Source of the DNA: Candidatus Endomicrobiellum cryptotermitis | Lineage (GTDB): Bacteria > Elusimicrobiota > Endomicrobiia > Endomicrobiales > Endomicrobiaceae | Reading direction: 5' to 3' | NCBI GenBank assembly: GCA_031257835.1 | Contig: JAIRNY010000020.1 | Span: 1-64,000, forward strand | DNA: 64,000 nt | Shown: positions 8,861 through 17,697 of the stretch, piece by piece | How positions within the stretch are numbered: the first letter of the stretch is position 1 | Layout of the letters: the number at the start of each line of letters is the position of its first letter | Translations under genes and position numbers: made by a program | The notes under the pieces: generated by a model | What the model saw: the letters and a program-made list of their open reading frames with translations, nothing else | Told to the model about the DNA's origin: nothing | Database searches by the model: none

Positions 8861-10297
8861 TTAATTCACTTTTATTTCAAAACTATAATCATAAAACGTT
8901 TTTGCTGTTTCAGATATTTTAATAAGCTCCAAAACGCTCCCAAGAACATTTAATGTAGCGTCATCTAAAGCTTGTTCTGTTTGCAAAGCTAAGTAAGTTG
9001 TTGTTCTTCCTGTTTTTAACAACATCTCGTCTTCTTGTTTTCTTTGTTTTTGTATTTCCTCTATTTCTACAGCAATAATATTTTTCAACTTCGCATCATT
9101 CCAATCTTCCAAAAGTTGTTGCCAATCATTATTTTCTTTAACAGACAAATATTTTGCTTTTTCTTGAGTCGAAACTTTTGCTGCTTCATAACCTTGATCT
9201 AATAGTTTTCTCAATTTAAAATTTAAAGGCAAACTATATCTCAAACCCAAAGAGTATGAAGATCTTTCAGCTTTTGTTAAGTTATCTTTAACAAATTCAA
9301 AATCCTTATCTACCCCATTAAGTGCAAATTGGCCATTTAAAACCAAATCTGCTCCACTACTCTTTTTATTTGCAATTTGATCATACATAGCACTATTTAC
9401 ATCTTCTAAAACAGAAAGAACATCAAGCCTTGTACAATTTTTTTTAGGTTCATCATCACTATAAAAGAACTTTCCTTTTCCTTCAAATTTTTCAACATCG
9501 TATTTAACCATCATATCTGATATAGACAAAAATTGGTTTACCGCTCTATTTGCTCTATTTTCTTGTTCATAAGCAATTTTCAAATTTAAATTTCCAAGTT
9601 TTACTGCCACTTGAGACTGTAAAAGATCTGATTTTTCTACTAAGTCCATGTTAAATCTTTTTTGGTTCCAGTCTAAAATTTTTTGCACTCTCTTTAAAGC
9701 ATTTTTTCTAAAATCCACAACTGTTTTTGCATAAGATAAATTCCAATAAGCCATTTTTGCATTAAGCAAAGCATTTTGTTTTTGATACTCTAATAAATAC
9801 AAAGCTGACTTTGCACTAGATTTAGCTTTTGCAATCGAAGCTTTTGTAGAACCATCATTTATGTCTTTCAATAATGACTGTTGCAGTTTTACAAATGGAG
9901 CTATATCAATAACATTAAAATCCATAGCATCATTTGCAAAATTAGAGCCACTATGTGAACCATTTAAACCCAAAGAAACTTGAGTACCAAACCCAAACAT
10001 TTTATTTACAGTTGCATCATAAGCAAAAATTTTTACTTCATCTGGCCTACCAAGCATAGAAAAAGGCCTACCACTTTTGTCATCTGCGTAACTAGCTCCA
10101 GCACTTAAAGAATACGAGTATACCATCTCTATTTGAGCAAGTTTTCCTTTAACTGCATCAATGCTTGATTGTATGGAATTTAATTCATTATTGTTTTTTA
10201 AAACTAACTCCAAATAATCATCCAAAGTTAAAACATCCGCATTTACATTGACTACAAAAAACAAAAAAACAAACACTACCTTTACTATCCTGTTCAT
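8861..10297 (-). CDS. TolC family outer-membrane efflux protein
   Basis: A 478-residue protein with a signal peptide (MNRIVKVVFVFLFFVVNVNA) and two outer-membrane efflux protein repeats: long helical regions such as LVEKSDLLQSQVAVKLGNLNL and the C-terminal LLKTGRTTTYLALQTEQALDDA. It would form the trimeric channel-tunnel for the RND pump encoded next (29 bp gap). It follows rlmD by 27 bp, so the three genes may be co-transcribed although rlmD is functionally unrelated. The homology is by fold-level pattern; no specific substrate or paralogue can be assigned. Confidence 0.85.
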   Translation of the reverse strand: MNRIVKVVFVFLFFVVNVNADVLTLDDYLELVLKNNNELNSIQSSIDAVKGKLAQIEMVYSYSLSAGASYADDKSGRPFSMLGRPDEVKIFAYDATVNKMFGFGTQVSLGLNGSHSGSNFANDAMDFNVIDIAPFVKLQQSLLKDINDGSTKASIAKAKSSAKSALYLLEYQKQNALLNAKMAYWNLSYAKTVVDFRKNALKRVQKILDWNQKRFNMDLVEKSDLLQSQVAVKLGNLNLKIAYEQENRANRAVNQFLSISDMMVKYDVEKFEGKGKFFYSDDEPKKNCTRLDVLSVLEDVNSAMYDQIANKKSSGADLVLNGQFALNGVDKDFEFVKDNLTKAERSSYSLGLRYSLPLNFKLRKLLDQGYEAAKVSTQEKAKYLSVKENNDWQQLLEDWNDAKLKNIIAVEIEEIQKQRKQEDEMLLKTGRTTTYLALQTEQALDDATLNVLGSVLELIKISETAKTFYDYSFEIKVN

Positions 10298-10324
10298 TTA
10301 CTTAATATCTCCAATTCATAAAAA

Positions 10325-11677
10325 CTAGTTTAATTCTAACGCTACTACAATTTCTAAATGGCTAGTATGTGCAAATACATCAACAGAAACAATTTCTGTT
10401 GGCTTATATTTACCATTTTCAATAATAATTTGCAAATCTCTTGCTAAGGTAGAAGGATTACAAGAAATATAAACAATCCTTTTGGCTTGCGAAGAAAGCA
10501 AAAAAGTAATAACATCTTCTGTAAGTCCAGTACGAGGGGGATCAACAACTATTAAGTCAAACTTGTACTTTGTTGTATTAAGCCAATCCTGACAACTAGA
10601 AACAAAAAATTGAGCATTACTAATATTATTTATTATCAAATTTTCCCTAGCATTTTCAACTGCTTGATACAATAACTCTATACCTACAATCTCTTTAACA
10701 CTATAGGCCATAGACAAGCCTATAGCACCTATTCCGCAATACAGATCTAACAATATATCATTTTTGGCAGGCTTTAAAAGTCTTAAAACCTGATTATATA
10801 GAACCTCTGTAGCTTTTGAGTTTATTTGAAAAAAAGAAAAGGGAGATATATTGAAATAAAAATCTTTGTTGCCAACATTAAGTTTTTCCCTTATTAACGG
10901 ACTTCCATGTAATAAAACTAACTTATCTGAATTTATACCATTTGATTTTTTAGAATTTATAGTCCAGTATAAAGCATCAACAAACGTTGAAAGTTCTTCT
11001 ACAATAGGGTTCAATATATCTTGGTTTGTTTTAAGTTCATTTGTAACTATGTTTACAAGAAACTGACCACTATTTTGAACTTTACGTAAAATTAAATGTC
11101 TAAAAAAACCTTCATGCTTTTTATTATCATAAGCTAGCAATTTACTCTTTTTAGCAAAATTTTTTACAACCTCTACAACTTTAACAAAATCTGCATCAGC
11201 TATAAAACAACAAGGTACTGAAATATACTTATTAAAACTCCCCTTTTTGTGAAGGCCTAAGTCTACAGTATCGTTATTATTAAAAAAACTAAATTCCATC
11301 TTATTTCTGTAGTGCCATTGCAAAGGACTTGGCAGTATATTAGAAACTGTTAAATCTGTAAAACTCAAAAGTTCTTTTAAATATTCTTGCTTTAAAGATA
11401 ATTGATTTTCATAAGAAATATTCTGAAAACAACATCCCCCACAAACGCCAAAACAACTACATTTAGGGTCAATTCTATATTTGGATTTTAAAGTAACATT
11501 TTTTAAAATGCCTTCTCTATAAGTCTTTGTATCTCTTACAACTAAAACTTCTGCACTTTCTGTTGGTAAAAGCCATTCTGTAAATAGAGCTAAACCATCC
11601 TCACACCTACAAAGAGAGCGACCAGGAAAAACAATTTTTTCACAAACAACATTAATAATTTGATTTTTTAAAGACAC
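10325..11677 (-). CDS. rlmD: 23S rRNA (uracil-5-)-methyltransferase RlmD/RumA-like
   Basis: A 450-residue SAM-dependent RNA m5U methyltransferase. It has an N-terminal TRAM-like region, a [4Fe-4S] ligand cluster (C-S-C-F-G-V-C-G-G-C-C, residues about 73-83), a SAM motif (LLDLYCGIGAIGLSMA), a DPPRTGL motif and the catalytic SCNPSTLARDL loop. The Fe-S cysteines fit RlmD/RumA or RlmC better than TrmA; the exact rRNA position modified is inferred. The start is GTG at 11677; the stop of a frameshifted upstream small gene overlaps it. Confidence 0.9.
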   Translation of the reverse strand: MSLKNQIINVVCEKIVFPGRSLCRCEDGLALFTEWLLPTESAEVLVVRDTKTYREGILKNVTLKSKYRIDPKCSCFGVCGGCCFQNISYENQLSLKQEYLKELLSFTDLTVSNILPSPLQWHYRNKMEFSFFNNNDTVDLGLHKKGSFNKYISVPCCFIADADFVKVVEVVKNFAKKSKLLAYDNKKHEGFFRHLILRKVQNSGQFLVNIVTNELKTNQDILNPIVEELSTFVDALYWTINSKKSNGINSDKLVLLHGSPLIREKLNVGNKDFYFNISPFSFFQINSKATEVLYNQVLRLLKPAKNDILLDLYCGIGAIGLSMAYSVKEIVGIELLYQAVENARENLIINNISNAQFFVSSCQDWLNTTKYKFDLIVVDPPRTGLTEDVITFLLSSQAKRIVYISCNPSTLARDLQIIIENGKYKPTEIVSVDVFAHTSHLEIVVALELN

Positions 11678-11846
11678 GAATTTACTTCTTTCAAAGAATT
11701 GATTTCCTTTTTTGCAGTTTCTAAATCTAAAAGAGCAGTTTGTAGTTCTACAATTTTAACTTCTAGCTTTTCATAAACTTAGCGTTGCTGATAGATTGTA
11801 CAATTTGAGATGCAAACACTAAAATTCTACCTTTACTTACAGACAT
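11668..11846 (-). pseudogene. Frameshifted small coiled-coil protein gene
   Basis: The minus strand opens with ATG at 11846 and reads MSVSKGRILVFASQIVQSIS, then NAKFMKS and a stop. In a second frame the same DNA continues as VYEKLEVKIVELQTALLDLE, followed by a short Lys/Glu-rich tail, to a stop overlapping the rlmD start. Joined, the two give a protein of about 59 residues with a helical N-terminus and a clear coiled coil. One base change in length separates the frames. It lies between yajQ and rlmD in the same direction. The family is not recognised. Confidence 0.5.
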
Positions 11847-11856
11847 TTTTCACTTC

Positions 11857-12354
11857 TTATCTATAATTGGCAAACTGTAAAGGCAAAGAAAAAGAAACTT
11901 TTTTTAAATAAGCTATTACTTGTTGCAAGTCATCTTTTTTAGAAGAAATTACTTTAACTTTTGCACCATCTATTTGTGTTTGAACTTTTATTTTAGAGTC
12001 TTTAATAAGCTTTGACAATTCTTTAGCTTTATCTGAAGGAAGTCCTGAAATAATTTCAGCAACTTGCCTAATGTATCCTTCAAAAGCTTTTTCTTGAGCT
12101 TTATAATTTAAAGACTTTATAGAAATGCCCCTTTTTGCAAAACGGCTTTCTAGTATATCTTTTAAAGCTTTCATTTTGTAGTCGTCATCTGCAACAAGAG
12201 TAACTCTTTTATCATTCTTATTTAACTCAATAGAAGACTTACTGCCCTTAAAATCAAATCTATTTGAAAGTTCTTTTTGTGCTTGATTAACAGCATTTTC
12301 AACTTCCATCATACTTACTTCAGAAACAATATCAAAGGAAAATTTATCAGCCAT
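11857..12354 (-). CDS. yajQ: YajQ family nucleotide-binding protein
   Basis: A 165-residue protein matching the YajQ/UPF0234 family end to end: it begins ADKFSFDIVSEVSMMEVENA, carries the conserved NRFDFKGSKSSIEL segment and ends in a SLPLQFANYR tail. The fold is two RRM-like ferredoxin domains. Some members bind cyclic di-GMP or tRNA; the role here is not known. It has the usual length. It lies downstream of a tiny membrane-protein gene and upstream of the broken coiled-coil gene and rlmD. Confidence 0.92.
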   Translation of the reverse strand: MADKFSFDIVSEVSMMEVENAVNQAQKELSNRFDFKGSKSSIELNKNDKRVTLVADDDYKMKALKDILESRFAKRGISIKSLNYKAQEKAFEGYIRQVAEIISGLPSDKAKELSKLIKDSKIKVQTQIDGAKVKVISSKKDDLQQVIAYLKKVSFSLPLQFANYR

Positions 12355-12377
12355 TTTAACACCTCAAAAACCACAAT

Positions 12378-12476
12378 TTATTTAACATTACCTTTTATAA
12401 TTATATATACAAAGAAAAAAATAAATAAAGCCATAAACATATACGCCGGCCAGTCTGACAATAAATCAATGTACAT
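12378..12476 (-). CDS. Possible tiny single-pass membrane protein (32 aa)
   Basis: An ATG-started frame of 32 codons beginning MYIDLLSDWPAYMFMALFIF and continuing as a hydrophobic helix, ending KGNVK. A purine-rich ribosome binding site (AGGGGGGAAGA) lies just upstream at about 12478-12488, stronger than for most genes here. The layout (short polar N-terminus, one helix, basic C-terminus) is typical of small membrane proteins. It precedes yajQ by about 25 bp on the same strand. No family is recognised, and the frame could be chance; the ribosome binding site is the main support. Confidence 0.4.
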   Translation of the reverse strand: MYIDLLSDWPAYMFMALFIFFFVYIIIKGNVK

Positions 12477-12604
12477 TTCTTCCCCCCTCATTCCTCCTCA
12501 TTAGCAATAAAATGAACTTGTATTGTACTTTTTTAGAAGAGTAACAGCTAATATAAATTGCCACATTATTTCCTATTTGATTATCCTTGAGAATCAAATT
12601 AATT

Positions 12605-13786
12605 TTAAAATTTTTTATACACTGGCGACATCAAGCGTAACTTTTCAACAATCTTAGGCAATTGTTCCAAAACATAATCAACTTCATCTTGGGTATTATA
12701 GTGTCCAAAAGAAAATCTTATAGTTCCCTGAGCAGACACAGGGTCAACACCCATGGCTTGCAAAACATGCGAACCACCAAACCCTGTCGCACAAGCAGAC
12801 CCCGTAGAAACAGCTATACCAGACATGTCTAACATTATAAGCAAAGCTTCACCCTCTATATACTTAAAACTTACATTTAAAATATTAGAAACAGCCCTAC
12901 TACCACTTCCATTAATTATTATTTCTGAGATTTTTTTTATAATCCCTTCTTTTAACTGTTCTCTCAAAAATAATACGCGTCTATCATCTTCTTCCAGATT
13001 AGCATTTGCTATATTAAATGCTTTAGCAATACCGACAATATAAGGAATATTTTCCGTACCTGGACGAAGTGCATTTTCTTGACTACCACCAAAAGTTATA
13101 GGTTTAATTTTTGTCCCTTTTTTTACATATAAAACACCTATACCCTTTGGAGCGTAAAACTTATGCCCCGACATTGTAAGCAAATCTACCTTTAATGTTT
13201 TAACATCTAAATAAACTCTCCCTGCTGTTTGAACTGCATCCGTATGAAAGTAAACTTTATTTTTTCTATTTGCATTTATTGTTTTTAAGTAGATTCCTAT
13301 TTCCTCTATAGGCTGTATAGCTCCTACCTCATTATTTGCATGCATTATGCTTACAAGAACAGTGTCAGCTCTAATAGCTTGTTTTAAGTCATTTAAAGAA
13401 ATAACCCCGTCTTTGTCCACATCAAGGTAAGTTACGCTATAGCCATTTTTTTCAAGATGTTGACAAGAATACAAAACAGCATGATGCTCAATTTTTGTAG
13501 TAATTATATGACCTTTTGTGTTTTGAGCGTTTACTATACCAAAAATTGCGATATTGTCCGACTCAGTGCCACCCCCTGTAAAAAATATTTCATCTATACT
13601 AGCGTTTAAAAGACAAGCTATTTTTTCTCTGGAGCTATCTAAAGCTTCTTTTGCTCGTCTCCCCCAAAAATGAATACTTGAAGCATTACCATACATGCCA
13701 GAAAAGTAGAGTCCCATTTCTTTTAGAACTTCAGCATTTACTATTGTAGTAGCGCTATTATCCAAATAAACTTTATTTAGTTGCAT
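12605..13786 (-). CDS. nifS: Cysteine desulfurase (NifS/IscS-like)
   Basis: A 393-residue PLP enzyme that releases sulfur from cysteine for Fe-S cluster assembly. It starts with YLDNSATT, has the PLP lysine in MSGHKFYAPKGIG, the nearby TDAVQTAG and the active-site Cys loop STGSACATGF. The long Cys loop and SHVLQAMG follow the class I (NifS/IscS) pattern. No scaffold (iscU/nifU) gene is adjacent, so the exact subfamily is open. It lies 4 bp after mltG. The many Fe-S proteins encoded nearby (HydABC, HydG, RlmD) would need its activity. Confidence 0.92.
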   Translation of the reverse strand: MQLNKVYLDNSATTIVNAEVLKEMGLYFSGMYGNASSIHFWGRRAKEALDSSREKIACLLNASIDEIFFTGGGTESDNIAIFGIVNAQNTKGHIITTKIEHHAVLYSCQHLEKNGYSVTYLDVDKDGVISLNDLKQAIRADTVLVSIMHANNEVGAIQPIEEIGIYLKTINANRKNKVYFHTDAVQTAGRVYLDVKTLKVDLLTMSGHKFYAPKGIGVLYVKKGTKIKPITFGGSQENALRPGTENIPYIVGIAKAFNIANANLEEDDRRVLFLREQLKEGIIKKISEIIINGSGSRAVSNILNVSFKYIEGEALLIMLDMSGIAVSTGSACATGFGGSHVLQAMGVDPVSAQGTIRFSFGHYNTQDEVDYVLEQLPKIVEKLRLMSPVYKKF

Positions 13787-13790
13787 GTAA

Positions 13791-14747
13791 TTAATTGACC
13801 TCTTTGTTTTTAGAAACTTCTTGCTTATTTTTGTTATGTTCTTTTAACGTATCTGCAAACATATGATGCCCATCACCTTTAGAAACAAAAAATAAACTTT
13901 TAACATTTGCAGGATATAATGCTGCATTTATTGACGCAATCCCAGGACTACATATAGGGCCAGGCGGAAGGCCAGAATGCAAATATGTATTATAGGGAGA
14001 CCTGAACTTTGTGTCTTCTATAGTGAGTTTTTCTTTGTTTATGCCCATAGCATACAAAACAGTTGCGCAGGATTGCAATCTAATATTTTTTCTGAGTCTG
14101 TTATAAAAAACTGCAGATATTATTGGTCTCTCATTAGATTTTACTGCCTCTTTTTCAATAATTGATGCAAGAATTACAATATCTTTAAAATTCATATTTA
14201 TTTCTTTTGCTCTTTGCAACATGCCAGGTGTTATTTTTTTATTAAATTCATTGTACATCATATCTACTATTTGTTCTTCATTCATTCCAGGAACAACAAA
14301 ATATGTTTCTGGCATCAAATAACCTTCTAGATTTCTTATTGCTACTATTTTAACAAATTTCTCTTTATCAATTCCTATATTTTTAGATATTATTTGGGCT
14401 ATTTGCTTAATATTATTACCTTCAGGAATTGTAAATTTTATACTATTTTTTGATCCTGTTATTAAATCTTTTAGTATTGTAACCATAGTATCTTTACAAG
14501 AAAACGTATAAACACCTGCCTTTAACTTACTGCCTGCATTTTTAAAATTAACCAATTTCAAAAATAATCTTTTAGATAATATCAGATGATTTTCTTTAAG
14601 TTGATTAGCTATAGAAAAAAATGTTGCTCCTTGATTTACCACTATTGTAATATGCCTGTCTGGAAGTAATAAATATACAGACGAAAAAATAACAATGAAC
14701 ATTGTAAGCACAAGTGCAATTAAAGAAATCTTTATTTTTTTAGCCAC
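13791..14747 (-). CDS. mltG: Endolytic peptidoglycan transglycosylase MltG
   Basis: A 318-residue YceG-family protein that cuts nascent glycan strands at the inner membrane. It has an N-terminal anchor (about residues 7-27), a LysM-like segment (TIVVNQGATFFSIANQLKEN), then the catalytic domain with the conserved Glu in ILASIIEKEAVK and the C-terminal SPYNTYLHSGLPPGPICSPG and DGHHMFADTLKEHN motifs. The start ATG is preceded by GAGGAAC. The decayed yacP and then ruvX lie upstream on the same strand; mltG next to ruvX is a common pairing. Confidence 0.94.
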   Translation of the reverse strand: MAKKIKISLIALVLTMFIVIFSSVYLLLPDRHITIVVNQGATFFSIANQLKENHLILSKRLFLKLVNFKNAGSKLKAGVYTFSCKDTMVTILKDLITGSKNSIKFTIPEGNNIKQIAQIISKNIGIDKEKFVKIVAIRNLEGYLMPETYFVVPGMNEEQIVDMMYNEFNKKITPGMLQRAKEINMNFKDIVILASIIEKEAVKSNERPIISAVFYNRLRKNIRLQSCATVLYAMGINKEKLTIEDTKFRSPYNTYLHSGLPPGPICSPGIASINAALYPANVKSLFFVSKGDGHHMFADTLKEHNKNKQEVSKNKEVN

Positions 14748-14782
14748 ATAAGTTCCTCGTTTATTTCATTTTTATATCAACA

Positions 14783-15199
14783 TCAAACTCTCTTGTTTTT
14801 TTCCCTACTCCCTCTAGACAAAAACATCTCTACACTCTCATTCTTTGCGCCACTTGTACCTATCCTACGTCTTATACCCTTGTCATTTGTAATGACTGTT
14901 ATATTATAGGGAGTTTCTGGCATCTCTACAATTTCTACTATAATCTCATCTAGACATAACACCGTCACTAAATATTATTTCTATGCTGTCTATATGAGCT
15001 TTATTATAGCTGTTTAATTCATATGGATTTTTTGATTTAAACTCTAAAACTATTGATTATAGAGTCATTTTTCAGATTGCCATGTAATATAAAGTCTCTA
15101 GCAAATTGGATTAATTTGTTCCGTCTACCTTATAACATATTAGAAACAAACATGTCGTTTGAATTTATTATATCGTAACTGTCTAGTATATAATGGCAT
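14783..15199 (-). pseudogene. yacP: Decayed NYN-domain (YacP-like) ribonuclease gene
   Basis: The longest open piece (14783-14968) reads DEIIVEIVEMPETPYNITVI then TNDKGIRRRI..GAK.ESVEMFL, the C-terminal half of the YacP/DUF901 NYN domain, where TND/TSD precedes the basic R.R stretch. Upstream on the same strand, in other frames, are YILDSYDIINSND (the family's DGYN start, with Gly changed to Ser), NKLIQFARDFILHGNLKND and YNKAHIDSIEIIFSDGV, in the right order and separated by stops and shifts. The whole family length is accounted for, so this is a dead full gene. It lies between ruvX and mltG. Confidence 0.72.
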
Positions 15200-15261
15200 T
15201 AAGCCCTCTACAACATAAAGTTAAGTAGTTTGATAAGATTGTTAGAAAAATTTTAAAGAGC

Positions 15262-15681
15262 TTATTTACATCGCATGTCTAAATAAATCTGCAAAATAAG
15301 AGATGCAGCTATTTTGTCTTTTAAACCTTTACGTTTTTGCCTTGACACGTTTGCTTCACAAATTAACATTCTTTCTGCTTGAGATGTAGTAAGGCGTTCA
15401 TCTACTGTTGCAACATCAATATCTGAGATTAATTTAATTTCTTCTACAACTTTACGCACAGACATTGCCATTTCGCCTTCTGTGCCATTCATGTTTATTG
15501 GAAGGCCAACCACTATACAAGACACATCATTATTTTTTGCAATATTTACAATTTCTGCAGCATCTTTTTTTAAAGACACACTTTCAATTATATCAAACGG
15601 ACTAGAAACAACTTGCAATATATCTGTCATGGCTATACCTATACGTTTTAAACCATAATCTATCCCCATAATTCTGCTCAT
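15262..15681 (-). CDS. ruvX: RuvX/YqgF family pre-16S rRNA nuclease
   Basis: A 139-residue RNase H-fold protein of the YqgF family, linked to 16S rRNA 5' end maturation and once proposed as a Holliday-junction resolvase. It shows MGIDYGLKRIGIA with the first catalytic Asp, VVGLPINMNGTEG, the VDERLTTSQAE motif and a late KDKIAA segment with the last acid. A GTG three codons upstream could start translation, but the ATG at 15681 has purines (AAGTGGG) at the right distance and is preferred. It follows hydA by 16 bp. Confidence 0.9.
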   Translation of the reverse strand: MSRIMGIDYGLKRIGIAMTDILQVVSSPFDIIESVSLKKDAAEIVNIAKNNDVSCIVVGLPINMNGTEGEMAMSVRKVVEEIKLISDIDVATVDERLTTSQAERMLICEANVSRQKRKGLKDKIAASLILQIYLDMRCK

Positions 15682-15697
15682 AACACCCACTTATTTT

Positions 15698-17695
15698 TTA
15701 TTTAAGCTCTTTATCAATTGCTTCTTCAATAACTTTATCTGAAGCTTTACTTATTGTTGTGCCAGCAACTTTCACATTTGGAGCGCTAAAACACTCTTCT
15801 AAACATATAGATGCAGATATATTTACTTTATTTTTACACTTTTTACTTTCAACATAGTCTAGAATATGCTTTAAAATATCTTTTGCCCCTTTTTTCATAC
15901 AGTGATTACCAAAACAAACGTTAACTTCCACACCTTTGTTGCCATTATCTGAAATTGTTACACTTTCCTTATAGCGTTTTTTGTAGTTGTAATGCGTATG
16001 TAAGTACTCATGAGCTCTTGTGCTGCCAGGTACACCGCCAAGGTAATCATTATATAATTTCTGAACATAAGGATTGTCTTGCGGTTTATGAAGCTCTAAG
16101 GTTTTATCATTTTCGTATAAAACTTTTGCTCTATTTTGCCTTGTAATTAAATCATTATAAACAGGCTGCCCTGCACCTCCTACACACCCTCCTGGGCACG
16201 CCATAACTTCCACAAAATCGTACTTTCTCTTTTCAGTTTTAAGCTCTCTTAAAACTTGTCTTGCATTTCTTAATCCATATATAATTGCAATTTTTAGTTC
16301 TTTGCCTAAAAGATTTATTGTTGCTTCTCTTATTCCATTATCGCCTCTTACAAAACTAAATTGTTCTGACTCATCTTGACCATCAGTCATACTACTTGCA
16401 ACATTTCTTAGAACAGCCTCTGTTACGCCACCAGAATTACCAAATATCACACCCGCTCCTGTTTTAAAACCAAGTGGCATATCAAAAGCATAAGGTTCTA
16501 ACTCTTGAAACCTCAATCCTGATTCTTCTATCATCATTGCAAGTTCTTGAGTAGTTATAACATAATCAATATCTCTGTCTCCATTATCTGCAAGTTCTTT
16601 TCTTCTTGCTTCATATTTTTTAGCTGTGCACGGCATAATAGAAACCACAACCAAATGTTCTTTCTTTACACCTAAAACTTCTGGCATAATTCTTTTAGCA
16701 ACCGTTCCATACATACCCTGAGGAGAACGACAACTTGAAAGGTTTTTAATAAATTCTGGATAATATTGTTCAACAAACTTCACCCAGGCTGGGCAACAGG
16801 AAGTAAACAAGGGAATATTATTATTTTCTTTTACTCTCTCTAAAAACTCATTAGCTTCTTCCACTATAGTCATATCCGCAGTAAATGATACGTCAAAAAC
16901 TCTGTAAAAACCCATTGTTTTTAAAGCTGTAACTATCCTGCCGGCAGCTTCAGTGCCATTTTCTTTAGCAATACCAAAAACTTCGCCAATTGCAGCTCTA
17001 ACAGCAGGAGCTATAGCAACTATAACTTTTTTATTTTTATCACTTAAAGCTTTCCACACTTGTCTAACTTCTGACTTAGGAGTAATTGCACCTGTTGGGC
17101 AAACTCTGCTACATTGACCACAATATACACATTCGGACAACTCTAAATCTTTACCAAAACTTGGACAAACTACAGATTTTGACCCTCTATTTACAAATCC
17201 TAAAGCGCCTATACTTTGTATTTCATCACAAAACCTTACACAGTCACCACATAAAACACACTTATCTTGCTCTCTAACTAAAGCATATGTAGATAAATCT
17301 TTGTCTGCTTTATGAGTAACATTCTTAAATCTAACAGTTTCTATCCCAAGCCTTCTTGCAAGAGTTTGAAGTTTACAACTCTGACTTTTTTGACAAGTAG
17401 TACACTCTCTGTCATGGTTTGCAAGTAAAAGCTCTATCACAATTTTTCTCATATTGATTATCTTTTCAGTATTCGTGTTGATAACCATTCCAGAACTACA
17501 AGGAGTAGAACAGGCAGGAATTATCCCCATATTCTCAACTTCAACCATACAAAGCCTACACGCGCCATATGTACTTAATTCTGAATGATAACAAAAAGTT
17601 GGGAGCTCTATTTTTGCTTTTCTTATAACTTCTAAAATATTTCTTTCGTTGTCAAAAAAAACTTTTAGACCATTTATTATCAAATATTTTTCCAT
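15698..17695 (-). CDS. hydA: [FeFe] hydrogenase catalytic subunit HydA (NAD-linked, trimeric type)
   Basis: A 665-residue hydrogenase large subunit. Domains in order: [2Fe-2S] ferredoxin (Cys 35, 46, 49, 62), His-Cys3 [4Fe-4S] site (His 94, Cys 98, 101, 107), two [4Fe-4S] clusters (Cys 146/149/152/156 and 189/192/195/199), then the H-cluster domain with TSCCPAW (Cys 300), MPCTAKKYE (Cys 356) and MACPGGCVGGAGQP (Cys 500 and 504), the small-subunit motif, and a C-terminal thioredoxin-like [2Fe-2S] domain (CFGNHCMKKGA, later CLEECF). All H-cluster ligands are present, so it should be active. With HydB and HydC it matches electron-bifurcating or NADP-reducing hydrogenases. It starts 2 bp after hydB. 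Confidence 0.96.
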   Translation of the reverse strand: MEKYLIINGLKVFFDNERNILEVIRKAKIELPTFCYHSELSTYGACRLCMVEVENMGIIPACSTPCSSGMVINTNTEKIINMRKIVIELLLANHDRECTTCQKSQSCKLQTLARRLGIETVRFKNVTHKADKDLSTYALVREQDKCVLCGDCVRFCDEIQSIGALGFVNRGSKSVVCPSFGKDLELSECVYCGQCSRVCPTGAITPKSEVRQVWKALSDKNKKVIVAIAPAVRAAIGEVFGIAKENGTEAAGRIVTALKTMGFYRVFDVSFTADMTIVEEANEFLERVKENNNIPLFTSCCPAWVKFVEQYYPEFIKNLSSCRSPQGMYGTVAKRIMPEVLGVKKEHLVVVSIMPCTAKKYEARRKELADNGDRDIDYVITTQELAMMIEESGLRFQELEPYAFDMPLGFKTGAGVIFGNSGGVTEAVLRNVASSMTDGQDESEQFSFVRGDNGIREATINLLGKELKIAIIYGLRNARQVLRELKTEKRKYDFVEVMACPGGCVGGAGQPVYNDLITRQNRAKVLYENDKTLELHKPQDNPYVQKLYNDYLGGVPGSTRAHEYLHTHYNYKKRYKESVTISDNGNKGVEVNVCFGNHCMKKGAKDILKHILDYVESKKCKNKVNISASICLEECFSAPNVKVAGTTISKASDKVIEEAIDKELK

Positions 17696-17697
17696 AA

